A stretch of DNA of 64,000 bases from G964291335 sp964291335 (GTDB taxonomy: Bacteria; Chloroflexota; Dehalococcoidia; Lucifugimonadales; UBA3495), in contig OZ219748.1 of the NCBI GenBank assembly GCA_964291335.2, positions 1,736,001-1,800,000 on the forward strand. The letters are read 5' to 3'. Positions 27,431-36,280 of the stretch are shown piece after piece. Both the position numbers and the translations under genes were made by a program. Each line of letters starts with the position of its first letter. The first letter of the stretch is position 1. Below the pieces are notes generated by a model, which saw only the letters and a program-made list of their open reading frames with translations, was not told where the DNA came from and made no database searches.

Positions 27431-28591
27431 ATGGCACACATCTACCTCGATTACAACGCTACAACCCCCATCGACCCGCAGGTGGCTCAAGCAATGCTGC
27501 CCTATCTGCACGGGCAGTTCGGCAACCCCTCCAGCGCCCATTCCTTTGGCCGCGCCGCCCGCCAGGGCGTCGAACAGGCCCGCGCCCAGGTCGCCAGCCT
27601 CCTGGGCTGCAACCAGCAGGACCTGGTCTTTACCAGCGGCGGCACCGAAGCCAACAACCACGCCATCAAAGGGGTGGTTGCCGCCCGCCCGAAACAGCCC
27701 AGCCACATTATTACTTCAGCGGTCGAACACCCGGCGGTAACCGAGGTTTGCCGCTACCTGGAAGCCCAGGGCTGCCGGGTAACCTGCCTGCCCGTGGACC
27801 GTTACGGGCTGGTCACTCCCCGCCAGGTGGCTGACGCCATAACGCCGGAGACGGCCCTGGTTACCATCATGCACGCCAATAACGAAGTAGGCTCCATTCA
27901 GCCCATCCCTGAAATCGCCGAAATCACCCACCGGGCCGGCGCTTTGCTCCACAGCGACTGCGCCCAGTCCATCGGCAAAATCCCGGTGCAAGTGGACCAA
28001 CTCGGCGTTGACCTGCTGTCGCTGGCCGGCCACAAGCTCTACGCCCCCAAGGGCATTGGCGCCCTCTACATCCGCCCCGGCGTCCGCCTGGAAAAGTTTA
28101 TGCACGGCGCCAACCATGAAGCCAACCGACGAGCCGGCACTGAAAACGTAATCTCAATGGTCGGCCTGGGCGAGGCCTGTCGCCTGATTCACCAGAACCT
28201 GCCCGATTACGCCAGCCGCATGTCGGAACTGCGCAACCGTCTGGAGGCCGGTCTCCTGACGGCTGCGCCGGACGCCCAGGTAAACGGGCACCCCCTCCGC
28301 CGCCTGCCCAATACCTGCAGCATCAGTTTCCGGGGCCTGGCCGCCGACCGCATCCTGGCCGATCTGGACACGGTAGCCGCATCGGCCGGCGCCGCTTGCC
28401 ACAGCGACCAGGTCACCCTCTCCCCCGTCCTGTCGGCAATGAACCTCCCCACCGAATACGCTATGGGAACCCTGCGCTTTTCGGTAGGCCGCTGCACCAC
28501 CACCGCTGAGATTGACCGCGCGGTGTCCGAAGTATTGCAGACAGTAGCCCGCCAGTCCGCCGCCCCGGAAGCCGGCCAGCAAAAACCATAA
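27431..28591 (+). CDS. Cysteine desulfurase (NifS/IscS family)
   Basis: A PLP enzyme that removes sulfur from cysteine as a persulfide for Fe-S clusters and thiocofactors. It starts IYLDYNATTPIDP, with TSGGTEANNHAIKG, the PLP lysine in SLAGHKLYAPKG and RRAGTENV. The active-site cysteine is in SAGAACHSDQV. The 386 residues and the short Cys loop match the NifS/IscS group I type. The ATG at 27431 follows AGGGTG; a GTG two codons earlier is possible. No scaffold gene (iscU/nifU) adjoins it. The MoeB/CysM and LarE genes in the window are also sulfur-handling. Confidence 0.93.
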   Translation: MAHIYLDYNATTPIDPQVAQAMLPYLHGQFGNPSSAHSFGRAARQGVEQARAQVASLLGCNQQDLVFTSGGTEANNHAIKGVVAARPKQPSHIITSAVEHPAVTEVCRYLEAQGCRVTCLPVDRYGLVTPRQVADAITPETALVTIMHANNEVGSIQPIPEIAEITHRAGALLHSDCAQSIGKIPVQVDQLGVDLLSLAGHKLYAPKGIGALYIRPGVRLEKFMHGANHEANRRAGTENVISMVGLGEACRLIHQNLPDYASRMSELRNRLEAGLLTAAPDAQVNGHPLRRLPNTCSISFRGLAADRILADLDTVAASAGAACHSDQVTLSPVLSAMNLPTEYAMGTLRFSVGRCTTTAEIDRAVSEVLQTVARQSAAPEAGQQKP

Positions 28592-28715
28592 CCGTACCGA
28601 CCCGCAAGCCCCCTCGCCGGAGGCTCCTGCGCCCCGGCGGCGTTTCCCCAATACAAGCCAACCAGCCCATCAGGCGGCGTTCAAATGACCGTACCAGCTA
28701 ACCCCGGCGCCCTGG

Positions 28716-29788
28716 ATGTGCAACCCTAGCCTTCCGGGAAACCGTATCTTCTGGGACAAGCTGGAACGCGCCAACTATATCCTGGAAGCGGTTATCGAAA
28801 CCGCCCATCGCCCCAGCGGCGACCGGGTGGTAGCCTGGTTGTTGCAGCAGCCCCTCGGCGACGGCGGCCAGTGGGATATGTTCGTCAGCCTGGTACGCAA
28901 GCACGGAGCAGCACCCAAATCGGCCATGCCCGAAACGGAAAGCTCGGGAAACTCAATGCGCATGAATGCCGCCCTCAATTACCAGGTCCGCCAGGGCGCC
29001 AGAAATATCCGCAGCTGCTGCGCCCGGGAAGCCGGAACCATGACCATGCGCCAGGCCGGAACCGAAACCCTCCAGTCCGTCTATCAAATCCTCTCCATCC
29101 ACCTGGGCGCTCCCCCGGCCCGCTTCGATTGGCAATGGAAAGATAAGGACGGAAACTTCCACCGGGACGGCTGGCTGCCCCCCTCGAGTTCGCCGGAAAG
29201 TATATCAACACCCCCATGGATGACTACGTCTGCCTGGTCCACGCCCCCCGGCCCGGCAACCCGCCGGGCCGTACCTATACCGTTCAATACCTGGGCAGCA
29301 TGGTTGACGGCGCCCCCATCAAATACCTGAACGCAGCTGTTGAATTGATGAAGACCATTGCCATGCAAATGCTTCAGGACGGCCGGCCGGTGTGGCTGGG
29401 CTGCGATACCGGCAAGCAGCTGCAACGGGACCTGGGGCTGTGGGACGCTTCGTTGTTCGACTACTCCGGCGTCTATGGCGCCGAGTTCACCCTGAATAAG
29501 GCAGAGCGTTTGGAGTACTACCAGACGGCTATGACCCACGCCATGCTGTTTACCGGCGTGGATGTGGTCAACGGTCAGCCGCGGCGCTGGCGCGTGGAAA
29601 ACAGCTGGGACGACAAAGTCGGCGATAAGGGCTTCTTTCTGATGAAAGATTCCTGGTTCGCCGAATATATGTTTGAGATAGCCGCCCCGGTCAGCTATCT
29701 GCCTGAAGAATTGCGGACAGCCTTGTCGCTGCCTCCGGTAACCCTCCCGCCGTGGGACCCCATGGGCAGCCTGGCGGCAAAGCCCTGA
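28716..29788 (+). pseudogene. Broken bleomycin hydrolase / aminopeptidase C (PepC) family peptidase
   Basis: Remnant of a C1B cysteine peptidase. From FWDKLERANYILEAVIETA the sequence follows PepC closely (DGGQWDMFVSLVRKHG, PKSAMPET). The conserved His (MTHAMLFTGV) and Asn (VENSWDD) are present. Two lesions are visible. First, about 110 N-terminal residues, including the catalytic Cys (normally in NCWAFA), are missing upstream of 28716 in every frame. Second, the frame shifts at the C6 run 29178-29183: one extra C would join DGWLP to LEFAGKYINTPMDDY. Loss of the 5' part makes true inactivation likely whether or not the homopolymer indel is real. Confidence 0.88.
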
Positions 29789-29966
29789 AACCCGGCCAGC
29801 CCGGTCAACCCCTCCCAAAGCAGGGCGGTTTCGGCTGCCCCCTTAACCGCCAGAGGCCTTTCCGTGGTTGTGAGCCTCGCCCTTTCCGCGCCGCCCCGCC
29901 GGAAACAGTACGGAGCGCCTCTATTGCCGGCGGGGTAAGCCGGCCTCACCCCCGGCCCGGGAAACC

Positions 29967-30917
29967 CTACCACCAGATTTTACCCTGCACATCCTTTTCC
30001 AGCTCAGCGTAATCCTTGGTCCACAAACTGGTGCTCAGGTACTTCCAGCCGCCGTCAGCCAGCAGGCAAACAATATCCCCCTGCTCCATCCGCTCCGCCT
30101 GCCGCAGGGCGCCGTAAACCACGGAACCGGAAGAAATGCCGGCAAAAATGCCCTCCCGGTGCAATAACTCCTTGGTAGTCCGAAAAGCCGGCAGACTCCC
30201 CACCAGCAGCCGCGCATCCAGCATATTCAGCTCTAAAATAGGCGGAATATAACCATCCTCCAAACGGCGCAGCCCCGAAATAAAATCGTCCGGCTCCGGC
30301 GCTACCGCCACCACCTTCACTTCCGGGTTGTGTTCCTTAAGCCGGCGTCCCACGCCCATCAGCGTGCCGCCAGTGCCCAGCCCGGCCACAAACAGCGCCA
30401 CTTCCGGCGCCCCCTCAATAATCTCCCGGCCGGTCGTCTCATAATGGGCGTCCGGGTTGCCCCGGTTGCCATACTGATACAGCATCAGGTAATCATTGCC
30501 CGGCTTCTCGGCCAGCGCCCGGGCCGCCTCAATAGAGCCGTTGCTCCCCTTTTCACCATCAGAAAAGATTATCTCGGCCCCATAGGCGTACAGTAACTGA
30601 CTGCGCTCCTCGCTGACGTTCTCCGGCATCACCACCGTAACTTTATAACCCTTGAGCCGGCCAATCATCGCCAGCGATATGCCCGTGTTCCCACTGGTCG
30701 GTTCCAGCAGAGTCCGCTTCGGCGAAATCTCGCCATCGGCCTCCGCCCGCTCAATCATCTTCAACGCAATGCGGTCTTTCACGCTGCCAGTAGGGTTCTG
30801 CCCCTCCAGCTTGGCAAAAATCCGCACCTCCGCCCGGGGACTGAGGTTTACCAGTTCCACCATCGGCGTGTTCCCGATGGTCGCCAGAATACCCTTATAG
30901 GCCAGCTTAGTAACCAT
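29967..30917 (-). CDS. cysM: Cysteine synthase (CysM type)
   Basis: A PLP-dependent beta-replacement enzyme making cysteine. IGNTPMVELVNL is followed by the PLP lysine in NPTGSVKDRIALKM, EPTSGNTGISLAM and the phosphate-cradle GLGTGGTLMGVG. The 316 residues match mycobacterial-type CysM, which uses O-phosphoserine and thiocarboxylated CysO activated by a MoeB/MoeZ protein. The moeB-like gene 53 bases upstream supports that type. No CysO-like small protein is visible here. An ordinary O-acetylserine sulfhydrylase role is the alternative. Confidence 0.88.
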   Translation of the reverse strand: MVTKLAYKGILATIGNTPMVELVNLSPRAEVRIFAKLEGQNPTGSVKDRIALKMIERAEADGEISPKRTLLEPTSGNTGISLAMIGRLKGYKVTVVMPENVSEERSQLLYAYGAEIIFSDGEKGSNGSIEAARALAEKPGNDYLMLYQYGNRGNPDAHYETTGREIIEGAPEVALFVAGLGTGGTLMGVGRRLKEHNPEVKVVAVAPEPDDFISGLRRLEDGYIPPILELNMLDARLLVGSLPAFRTTKELLHREGIFAGISSGSVVYGALRQAERMEQGDIVCLLADGGWKYLSTSLWTKDYAELEKDVQGKIWW

Positions 30918-30970
30918 AGGCTTTCAATTCATCCCCAAAGCGGCCGACAGCCCGAACTGCCGCCACCGGA

Positions 30971-31813
30971 CTAATTGTCAGCGACTCCGGCCATTTCCGG
31001 GGCAGCCAATCCGCAGAATATCTCATAATCGATTAACCCGGTCACTGTCGGGTTATCCCCGCACAGCGGGCAGGCCGGGTTGCGCTTTAACTTTACCTCC
31101 CGGAAGGTCATGCTCAAGGCATCAACCAGAAGCAGCCGCGAGCAGAGGCTTTCACCAATGCCCAGAAAGTGCTTGAGGGCCTCCGTAGCCTGAATGCTGC
31201 CAACCAAACCGGTAAGCGCCCCCAGCACGCCAGCCTCGGCGCAGTTGGGCACCATCCCCGGCGGCGGCGGCGACGGGAACAGGCAGCGGTAGCACCCCTG
31301 CCCCGGCAGAAACACCGTAGCCTGCCCGTCGAAGATGAGGATACTCCCATCTACCAGCGGTTTGTTCAGCAGGTAGCAGGCATCGTTAACCAGGTATCGG
31401 GTAGCAAAATTGTCGGCCCCGTTAATCACCAGGTCATACTGGCTGATTATCTCCATAGCGTTATCCGATTCCAGCCGAACCTCATGCGGAACCACCGTAA
31501 CGTCCGGGTTGTAGGCTTTGATGTTGTCGATCGCAGACTGAAGCTTGGGACGGCCAATGTCACTCGAATGGTGCAGAATCTGCCGCTGCAAATTGGAAAT
31601 CTCTACCACATCAAAATCCACTATGCCAACCGTTCCCACCCCGGCCAGCGCCAAATAAATCGCCGAAGGCGAACCCAGCCCCCCCGCTCCTACAATCAGG
31701 GCTTTCGCCTGTATCAGCTTCCGTTGTCCCGCGCTGCCAACATCGCCCATTATAATATGCCGGCTATAGCGTTTTACCTGTTCCGGCGTCAGCGCCAATG
31801 GTTGCTGCGTCAT
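30971..31813 (-). CDS. MoeB/ThiF-family E1-like adenylyltransferase
   Basis: A 280-residue enzyme that adenylates the C-terminal glycine of a ubiquitin-like sulfur carrier (MoaD, ThiS or CysO). It has RYSRHIIMGDVGSAGQRKL, the ATP-binding ALIVGAGGLGSPSAIYLA, DFDVVEISNLQRQIL and NGADNFATRYLVNDAC. Two zinc-binding pairs, GCYRCLFP and PACPLCGD, are present. There is no C-terminal rhodanese domain, so sulfur must come from a separate protein. It is co-transcribed with cysM and preceded by a structured leader, downstream of an Rrf2 regulator. Confidence 0.92.
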   Translation of the reverse strand: MTQQPLALTPEQVKRYSRHIIMGDVGSAGQRKLIQAKALIVGAGGLGSPSAIYLALAGVGTVGIVDFDVVEISNLQRQILHHSSDIGRPKLQSAIDNIKAYNPDVTVVPHEVRLESDNAMEIISQYDLVINGADNFATRYLVNDACYLLNKPLVDGSILIFDGQATVFLPGQGCYRCLFPSPPPPGMVPNCAEAGVLGALTGLVGSIQATEALKHFLGIGESLCSRLLLVDALSMTFREVKLKRNPACPLCGDNPTVTGLIDYEIFCGLAAPEMAGVADN

Positions 31814-32055
31814 CTTACCAGTACCTCCTTAAACCACGGTGGCGGGCATCTCCCGCTCCGCCCAAAGTCCTTCTGAACCGTTATCCCCCCGAACCCCGTT
31901 CCCGGGCTTCCCTGCTTGCAGCCCACAAAAAAACCTGCGGCCTCAACAGGCAGCCCAAAACGGGCGGGCGCAGGCTCCGGTCAGTAGTTTACCTGCCTGC
32001 CCCCTATGTCCGGGGACAGGTACACTTGTCAAGCCGAGCAAACTCTTTCATCGCT
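31814..32055 (-). promoter_or_regulatory. Structured ~240-nt leader of moeB-cysM
   Basis: The leader runs from the promoter at 32062-32090 to the moeB ATG. Read on the minus strand it contains a 9-bp hairpin (32020-32012 with 32004-31996; one G-U pair) and further on a hairpin ending in seven T residues at 31933-31927. The shape is that of an attenuator or riboswitch with a terminator platform. The aptamer part (GTAAACTACTGACCGGAGC and flanks) does not match a class I know. A possible second promoter starts with TTGACA at 32032-32027. Confidence 0.5.
31927..31974 (-). terminator. Intrinsic terminator within the moeB leader
   Basis: Minus strand: CCTGCG (31974-31969) pairs with CGCAGG (31939-31934), with an inner GCCC/GGGC hairpin, followed directly by T7. 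It lies about 115 bases before the moeB start, so it either ends the Rrf2 transcript or acts as an attenuator. Confidence 0.65.
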
Positions 32056-32061
32056 TCGTAA

Positions 32062-32090
32062 AGTCTATTCCTGCCCCGGGGCGTTGTCAA
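32062..32090 (-). promoter_or_regulatory. Promoter of the moeB-cysM operon
   Basis: Perfect TTGACA (32090-32085), a 17-base spacer containing GCCCCGGGGC, and TAGACT (32067-32062). The GC palindrome between the hexamers is a possible operator for the Rrf2 protein encoded next to it. Confidence 0.65.
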
Positions 32091-32134
32091 CCGGAACGGC
32101 CGTTACCGCGACCCTCAGGCATCCCTGAACCGGT

Positions 32135-32560
32135 TCACCGGTGGGTAGATAAATACGCCTGGCGCTGCGCCAGATGCTCCAGCGTAATGTTGCTCAGAAC
32201 CTCTTGCACCGCTTCCTCCACCGATTTCCAGATTTCCTGCTGGGCGCAGCAATCCCCGAATTTGCAGTCGGACGGGTAAGTAAAACAATCTAACGGCGAA
32301 GCATTCCCGTCCAGGGTACGCATAATCATACCCAGGTTAATGTCGGCCGGGTGTTTCGCCAGCATATGCCCGCCCTGGGGGCCGCGGCGGCTCTGCACAA
32401 AGCCATAGCGGTTCAGCATCGTCAGCAGCTGCACCAGATAAGGCTCGGGAATGCCCTGTCTGGCGGCAATCTCAGAGGTTTGCACCGGGCCATTCCCGTA
32501 ATGCGCCGCCAGCTCCGCCAAAGCCCGGACACCATAATCCACTTTCATCGGAATGCGCAT
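32135..32560 (-). CDS. Rrf2-family transcriptional regulator (Fe-S type)
   Basis: A 141-residue winged-helix regulator. The HTH region covers MKVDYGVRALAELAAHYG to RRGPQGGHMLAKHPADINLG. Cysteines in LDCFTYPSDCKFGDCC match the spacing of Fe-S-ligating Rrf2 proteins (IscR, NsrR, RsrR) rather than cluster-free CymR. The start at 32560 is preceded by GGAGGG with 7 bases spacing, better than the ATG 5 codons earlier. Its position before moeB-cysM suggests control of cysteine or Fe-S sulfur supply in response to cluster status (inference). Confidence 0.9.
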   Translation of the reverse strand: MRIPMKVDYGVRALAELAAHYGNGPVQTSEIAARQGIPEPYLVQLLTMLNRYGFVQSRRGPQGGHMLAKHPADINLGMIMRTLDGNASPLDCFTYPSDCKFGDCCAQQEIWKSVEEAVQEVLSNITLEHLAQRQAYLSTHR

Positions 32561-32592
32561 AACGCTTCCCTCCATACCGGAACGGCCGGCTG

Positions 32593-32601
32593 ATTATAAC
32601 A
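32593..32601 (-). promoter_or_regulatory. Extended -10 promoter of the Rrf2 gene
   Basis: Minus strand TGTTATAAT is a TGn extended -10 joined to a perfect -10 (32598-32593), with no good -35. The untranslated leader would be about 25 bases. Confidence 0.55.
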
Positions 32602-32790
32602 CTCCGGGCAGTCCGCCGGTAACGCCACCGCCGGAACGCGCATAACGCCCCCCGCCGGCCGTCAGCAGAACGCCCGCTCTGCTCTGCAAACCGGCATTAT
32701 CCCCCAGGCCGCCGCCCCCTGTTTTGACTCTTTCGCCGCCGGGTCAGCGACAGGACAATCGCCCTTGCCGGCGCCCGCCCGATGCGTCAG

Positions 32791-32971
32791 TACTGGCCCG
32801 GTTGTGCTGATGAAGCGCAATTACCGCTGGACGAGGCATTGCTGACAATGGTGGAATCCGGCGGTATTGGCCCGGTTGTGCAATGAAGCGCAATTACCGC
32901 TGGACGAGGCATTGCTGACAATGGTGAAATCCGGCTGTACTGGCCCGGTTGTGCAATGAAGCGCAATTACC
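32791..32971. repeat. Tandem repeat, 74/73-bp units, 2.5 copies
   Basis: Units start at 32791, 32865 and 32938; the last stops after 34 bases (32971). The first two are nearly identical over the full unit, which contains the hairpin CATTG-CTGA-CAATG. The rest of the gene-free stretch 32561-33080 shows only promoter-like elements: two TATAAT boxes (33017-33022 and 33030-33035), 13 bases apart, each preceded by CCGG. Confidence 0.92.
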
Positions 32972-33080
32972 CCATGTCTGGCGCACAGTCAAAGCCCCGG
33001 GCCCCCATGAACCGGCTATAATTACCGGTTATAATGAACTCACGCCCCGCAGGGATGCCGGAAGCTGTCCGGGAGGTCGA

Positions 33081-33515
33081 ATGTTCGTCGGGCTGGTTGT
33101 GGGTATAGCGGTAATGCTGGTATGTCCACTGATACCGATTGCCCACTTTGTATTGGTTCCGGCCAGTCCCTTCATTGCCGGTTACTGGGGCATTGCCTTT
33201 GCCCCCAACGCCGACCGGCACTACGCCTTGCACGGCCTCCTCTATGGCGTATCGCTGGCCCTGCTGGTCGGGTTAATCGCAGCCATACCGGCGGTTCTGC
33301 TGACAGCCCGGTTTGACGACGACCGCATTCAGGTGCTGGTCTGGCTTTTCCTGGCCGTAGGCATCCTTTACACCGGCAGCCTGAGCGCAATGGGCGCCAT
33401 GTTCCGAACCTTGCGAGACCAGCAGAAAGCCGGCGCGTCAGCCCGGGAAACCCGCCAGCCCGCCGCCGCCGAAGACACCCCCGACCCTTTCCCCGACCGC
33501 GAAGCCCGCCAATAA
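33081..33515 (+). CDS. Small multi-pass membrane protein
   Basis: 144 residues with hydrophobic segments at about residues 2-25, 28-48, 55-78 and 90-112. A hydrophilic Arg/Ala/Pro/Asp-rich tail follows. No family recognised. GGGAGG lies 4 bases before the ATG at 33081, and tandem TATAAT boxes lie just upstream. Its stop overlaps the start of the next gene (TAATG), so the two are translationally coupled. Confidence 0.65.
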   Translation: MFVGLVVGIAVMLVCPLIPIAHFVLVPASPFIAGYWGIAFAPNADRHYALHGLLYGVSLALLVGLIAAIPAVLLTARFDDDRIQVLVWLFLAVGILYTGSLSAMGAMFRTLRDQQKAGASARETRQPAAAEDTPDPFPDREARQ

Positions 33516-34353
33516 TGCTCCCTCCTTCCTCCCCCTACTCCGCCCTGCTGATTGACCTGGACGGCACCCTGCTGGCCGGCAATGCCGTTTCTCGCCGGGT
33601 GGCGTTAGCCGTAGCCAGGGTAGCCCGCTTGCTCCCGGTTTCCATCGCCGCCGGCCGCCGGGTCGCCGACACCGCCAGCTTTGCCCGGCAGCTAGGCCTG
33701 ACCGCCCCGCAGATTTGCGACGGCGGCGGTACGATTTTGACCCGTCCACCCGCCGGATCCTCTGGACTAGTTCCCTGCCCGAAACCCGCGCCCGCCAGCT
33801 CCTCTCCCTCGCCGCCTCCCAGGGGCTGAACTTTATCGCAACCCACCCTGAAGGAGACATCTTCGCCCTCTCCGACGTCAAGCGCTGGAACTTGACCCGT
33901 ATTTCCCTCATGGATTCGCCCGAAGCGCAAGCCGAAGCGCTGGCGGTTCGTTTCTCCCCCGCCCCCGACCTGAACGTAGTTGAGGCTTACCTGCACTACA
34001 ATGGCTGCTGGGCCGTGGACTTCACCGCCGCCGGGGTTCACAAAGGTTACGCCGCCCGAAAGCTGCTGGAACTGCTCGGCAGCCGGACGAACCGTTTTAT
34101 CGCCGCCGGCGACAGCTTTAACGATTCCCCCCTGCTTCACGCCGCCAGCCTCCGCATCGCCATGGCCTCTGCCCCTCCCGAAGTAACCGCTATTGCCGAT
34201 TACCTCGCCCCGCCAGTGGAGCAGGACGGGTTGGCCCTCGCCATCGAAGAACTGGTTTTGCCCTTGTTGAAAACGTCGCTCTCCTCTACCGTCCTGACCT
34301 CTCTCGCGGTAGCCATCGAAGAACTGGTTTTGCCCTTGTTGAAAAGCGGTTAA
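33515..34353 (+). pseudogene. Frameshifted Cof-type HAD phosphatase
   Basis: HAD-IIB (Cof-like) phosphohydrolase split over two frames. The first part has motif I DLDGTLLAG and runs to ICDGGGTIL near 33735. The second part begins DPSTRRILWTSSLPE and has motif IV GDSFNDSPLL. One missing base in the TTTT run at about 33733-33736 accounts for the shift; one extra base restores a colinear ~279-residue protein. The C-terminus is also altered: AIEELVLPLLK is encoded twice by a 34-bp direct repeat with 72-bp period. Real decay, sequencing error and slippage cannot be separated here. Confidence 0.8.
34240..34345. repeat. Pair of 34-bp direct repeats, 72-bp period
   Basis: Perfect copies at 34240-34273 and 34312-34345 with a 38-bp spacer, inside the end of the HAD gene. 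Since 72 is a multiple of three, the duplication keeps the frame and adds 24 codons. Confidence 0.92.
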
Positions 34354-34430
34354 GCGCCCCCGCCCCAATGCCTTGAAAACCGCCTCCGCAGCTGCCCCCG
34401 CTCCTTGACGCCCCGGCGAATAATAGCTAC

Positions 34431-34521
34431 GATTTCTCCATTAACCGCCTGGGGTTGCCCGCCTGTGTCTGTTGCGCCGTCATTGATTGGGGATTCTTCC
34501 ATCAACCGCTTGGGGTTGCCC
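34431..34521. repeat. Pair of imperfect 30-bp repeats, 61-bp period
   Basis: Copies at 34431-34460 and 34492-34521 match at about 26 of 30 positions, all differences being C/T transitions. They lie just before the proposed larB start and may carry duplicated translation signals (TTGGGGTTGCCC). Confidence 0.75.
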
Positions 34522-34526
34522 ATTTG

Positions 34527-35288
34527 ATAACCTCCTCTGAATTGCGCCGGCGTCTGGAAGAACTCCGGAAAGGCGAAGGCAGCGTCGCTGAACTGGTGAA
34601 TTGGCTCAGGGACTACCCGTACCAGGAGCTCGATTTTGCCAAGATTGACCATCACCGGCCCCTGCGCACCGGTTTCCCTGAAGTAGTCTTCGGTCAGGGC
34701 AAAACCCCGGAGCAGATAGCGACGATTGTCGCAGCCCTCGCCGGACGCGAGCAGCCCACGCTGGTTACCCGGGCCGGCCCTGACGCTTTCGAAGCCGTTC
34801 AGCGTACCACTCCAAAGGCCAATTACCACCCGGACGCCCGGGCCATCGTTGTCCCCGGTACGGTCTCCCCCCCAGCCTGCCCGGGGGTAACCCTCGTTAC
34901 CGCCGGCACCGCCGACCTGCCAGTGGCGGAAGAAGCCGCCCTTACCGCCACCCTCATGGGCAGCCCTCCCCAGCGGATAAACGACGTCGGGGTGGCCGGC
35001 CTGCACCGCCTGCTCAATCACCTCCCCCTCCTGCGCCAGGCCCGCGTCATCATCGTGGTAGCCGGCATGGAAGCCGCTCTCGCCAGCGTGGTAGCCGGCC
35101 TGGTATCCGCCCCGGTCATCGCGGCCCCTACCAGCATCGGCTACGGCGCCAGTTTCCAGGGGCTGGCCGCACTGCTGGGTATATTGAACAGCTGCGCCCC
35201 GGGCGTCGCCGCCGTCAACATCGACAACGGGTTCGGCGCCGGCTACCTGGCCGCCCAAATCAACCTGATGAACCGGATGGAACCCTAG
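34527..35288 (+). CDS. larB: Nickel-pincer cofactor biosynthesis protein LarB
   Basis: Family knowledge: LarB carboxylates nicotinic acid adenine dinucleotide to P2CDN and hydrolyses the phosphoanhydride, the first step of nickel-pincer nucleotide synthesis. The sequence shows FAKIDHHRPLRTGFPEVVFGQGKTPEQI, then the PurE-like domain with TAGTADLPVAEEA, DVGVAGLHRLL and VVAGMEAALASVVAGL...APTSIGYGASF. I chose TTG 34527 because family members begin here; a TTG 24 codons earlier is open but falls in a duplicated sequence. larC and larE lie 3 kb away on the other strand; larA is not in the window. Confidence 0.92.
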   Translation: MTSSELRRRLEELRKGEGSVAELVNWLRDYPYQELDFAKIDHHRPLRTGFPEVVFGQGKTPEQIATIVAALAGREQPTLVTRAGPDAFEAVQRTTPKANYHPDARAIVVPGTVSPPACPGVTLVTAGTADLPVAEEAALTATLMGSPPQRINDVGVAGLHRLLNHLPLLRQARVIIVVAGMEAALASVVAGLVSAPVIAAPTSIGYGASFQGLAALLGILNSCAPGVAAVNIDNGFGAGYLAAQINLMNRMEP

Positions 35289-35289
35289 T

Positions 35290-36276
35290 ATGTCCGGCAG
35301 CGGCAAAAAGTTCCTGCTGGTCGGCTTGCTCGCCCTGCTGGTTTTTGTCGGGATCGCCGCCTACGGCGACTTTCGCGAGGTCTGGCGCCAGCTTTGGAAC
35401 TTCCCGCCCGGGCATCTGGCGGCCGCCTTCTCCCTCGCCCTGCTTAACTACCTGCTCCGCTTCTTCCGTTGGGCCTTCTACCTGCGAATTCTCGGCGTTG
35501 CGGCGCCAATACCCCTCAGCGGCCTCATTTTCCTGGCCGGCCTGGCCATGACCATAACCCCCGGCAAAGTCGGGGAACTGCTCAAAAGTTACCTGCTCAA
35601 GGAAAAAGCCGCCGTCCCCGTGGCTGCATCCGCCCCGGTCGTGTTGATGGAGCGCGTTACCGACCTGATTTCGGTGGCCCTGGTCGGCCTGCTGGGCATC
35701 CTGCTGCTGCCCCCCCTGGTATCCTCGCTGCTTGTCGGCGCCCTCGCCGTCGCCGGTATCGCCATGTACCTGCTCACTACCCGCCACACCGACGCCCTGC
35801 TGCGCTGGCCCCTGTTCCGGCGTTGGGGCGGCGAGCTGGCCGAAAGCCGGGAAATAATGCGCCAGCTGACCCAGCCCGGCCCAATGGCCGTTGCCATAAC
35901 TTTAGGCCTTATCGCCTGGGTCAGCGAAGGCGTAGCCCTTTGGGTGGTGCTCCATGGCCTGAACGCCGACGTCAGCCTGCTGCTTTCTCTCCCCATCTAC
36001 GCCGGCTCCTCCATGCTCGGCGCCCTTACCACCCTGCCCGGCGGCCTGGGCCTCACCGAACTCTCCATGGTGGCCCTGATTGGCCAGGCCGGCGCCCCGG
36101 AAGAGGTCGCCGCTGTCGGCACCCTCCTGGTGCGGGTCGTTACCCTCTGGTTCGCCGTGGCCCTGGGCTTGCTCGCCCTCGGCTGGCTGAACCGACGGCC
36201 GCCAAGTTCAGCGCCAGCCCCCCCGCTGCCGGAACCGGACGCCAGTTTGGCTGCCGGCATCCCCGAGGAAAATTAA
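35290..36276 (+). CDS. Flippase-like / LPG synthase TM-domain protein
   Basis: A 328-residue integral membrane protein of the UPF0104/AglD-YbhN (lysylphosphatidylglycerol synthase transmembrane) family. It has about eight hydrophobic segments and the conserved block ITPGKVGELLKSYLLKE, then VLMERVTDLIS, and later LTTLPGGLGLTELSM. These proteins are thought to flip lipid-linked substrates; the substrate is unknown. The ATG follows the larB stop by one base, and a prenyltransferase gene follows 4 bases after its stop. A lipid-linked sugar or envelope role is inferred from this neighbour. Confidence 0.85.
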   Translation: MSGSGKKFLLVGLLALLVFVGIAAYGDFREVWRQLWNFPPGHLAAAFSLALLNYLLRFFRWAFYLRILGVAAPIPLSGLIFLAGLAMTITPGKVGELLKSYLLKEKAAVPVAASAPVVLMERVTDLISVALVGLLGILLLPPLVSSLLVGALAVAGIAMYLLTTRHTDALLRWPLFRRWGGELAESREIMRQLTQPGPMAVAITLGLIAWVSEGVALWVVLHGLNADVSLLLSLPIYAGSSMLGALTTLPGGLGLTELSMVALIGQAGAPEEVAAVGTLLVRVVTLWFAVALGLLALGWLNRRPPSSAPAPPLPEPDASLAAGIPEEN

Positions 36277-36280
36277 CCCC

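Noticed and set aside
31814..32134. A CysO-like sulfur carrier gene before moeB
   Set aside because: No ~90-codon frame with a C-terminal GG was seen on either strand; this stretch is a leader.
33733..33736. Programmed frameshift in the HAD gene
   Set aside because: TTTT is short, and there is no slippery heptamer with a downstream stem that I can see. A simple indel is simpler.
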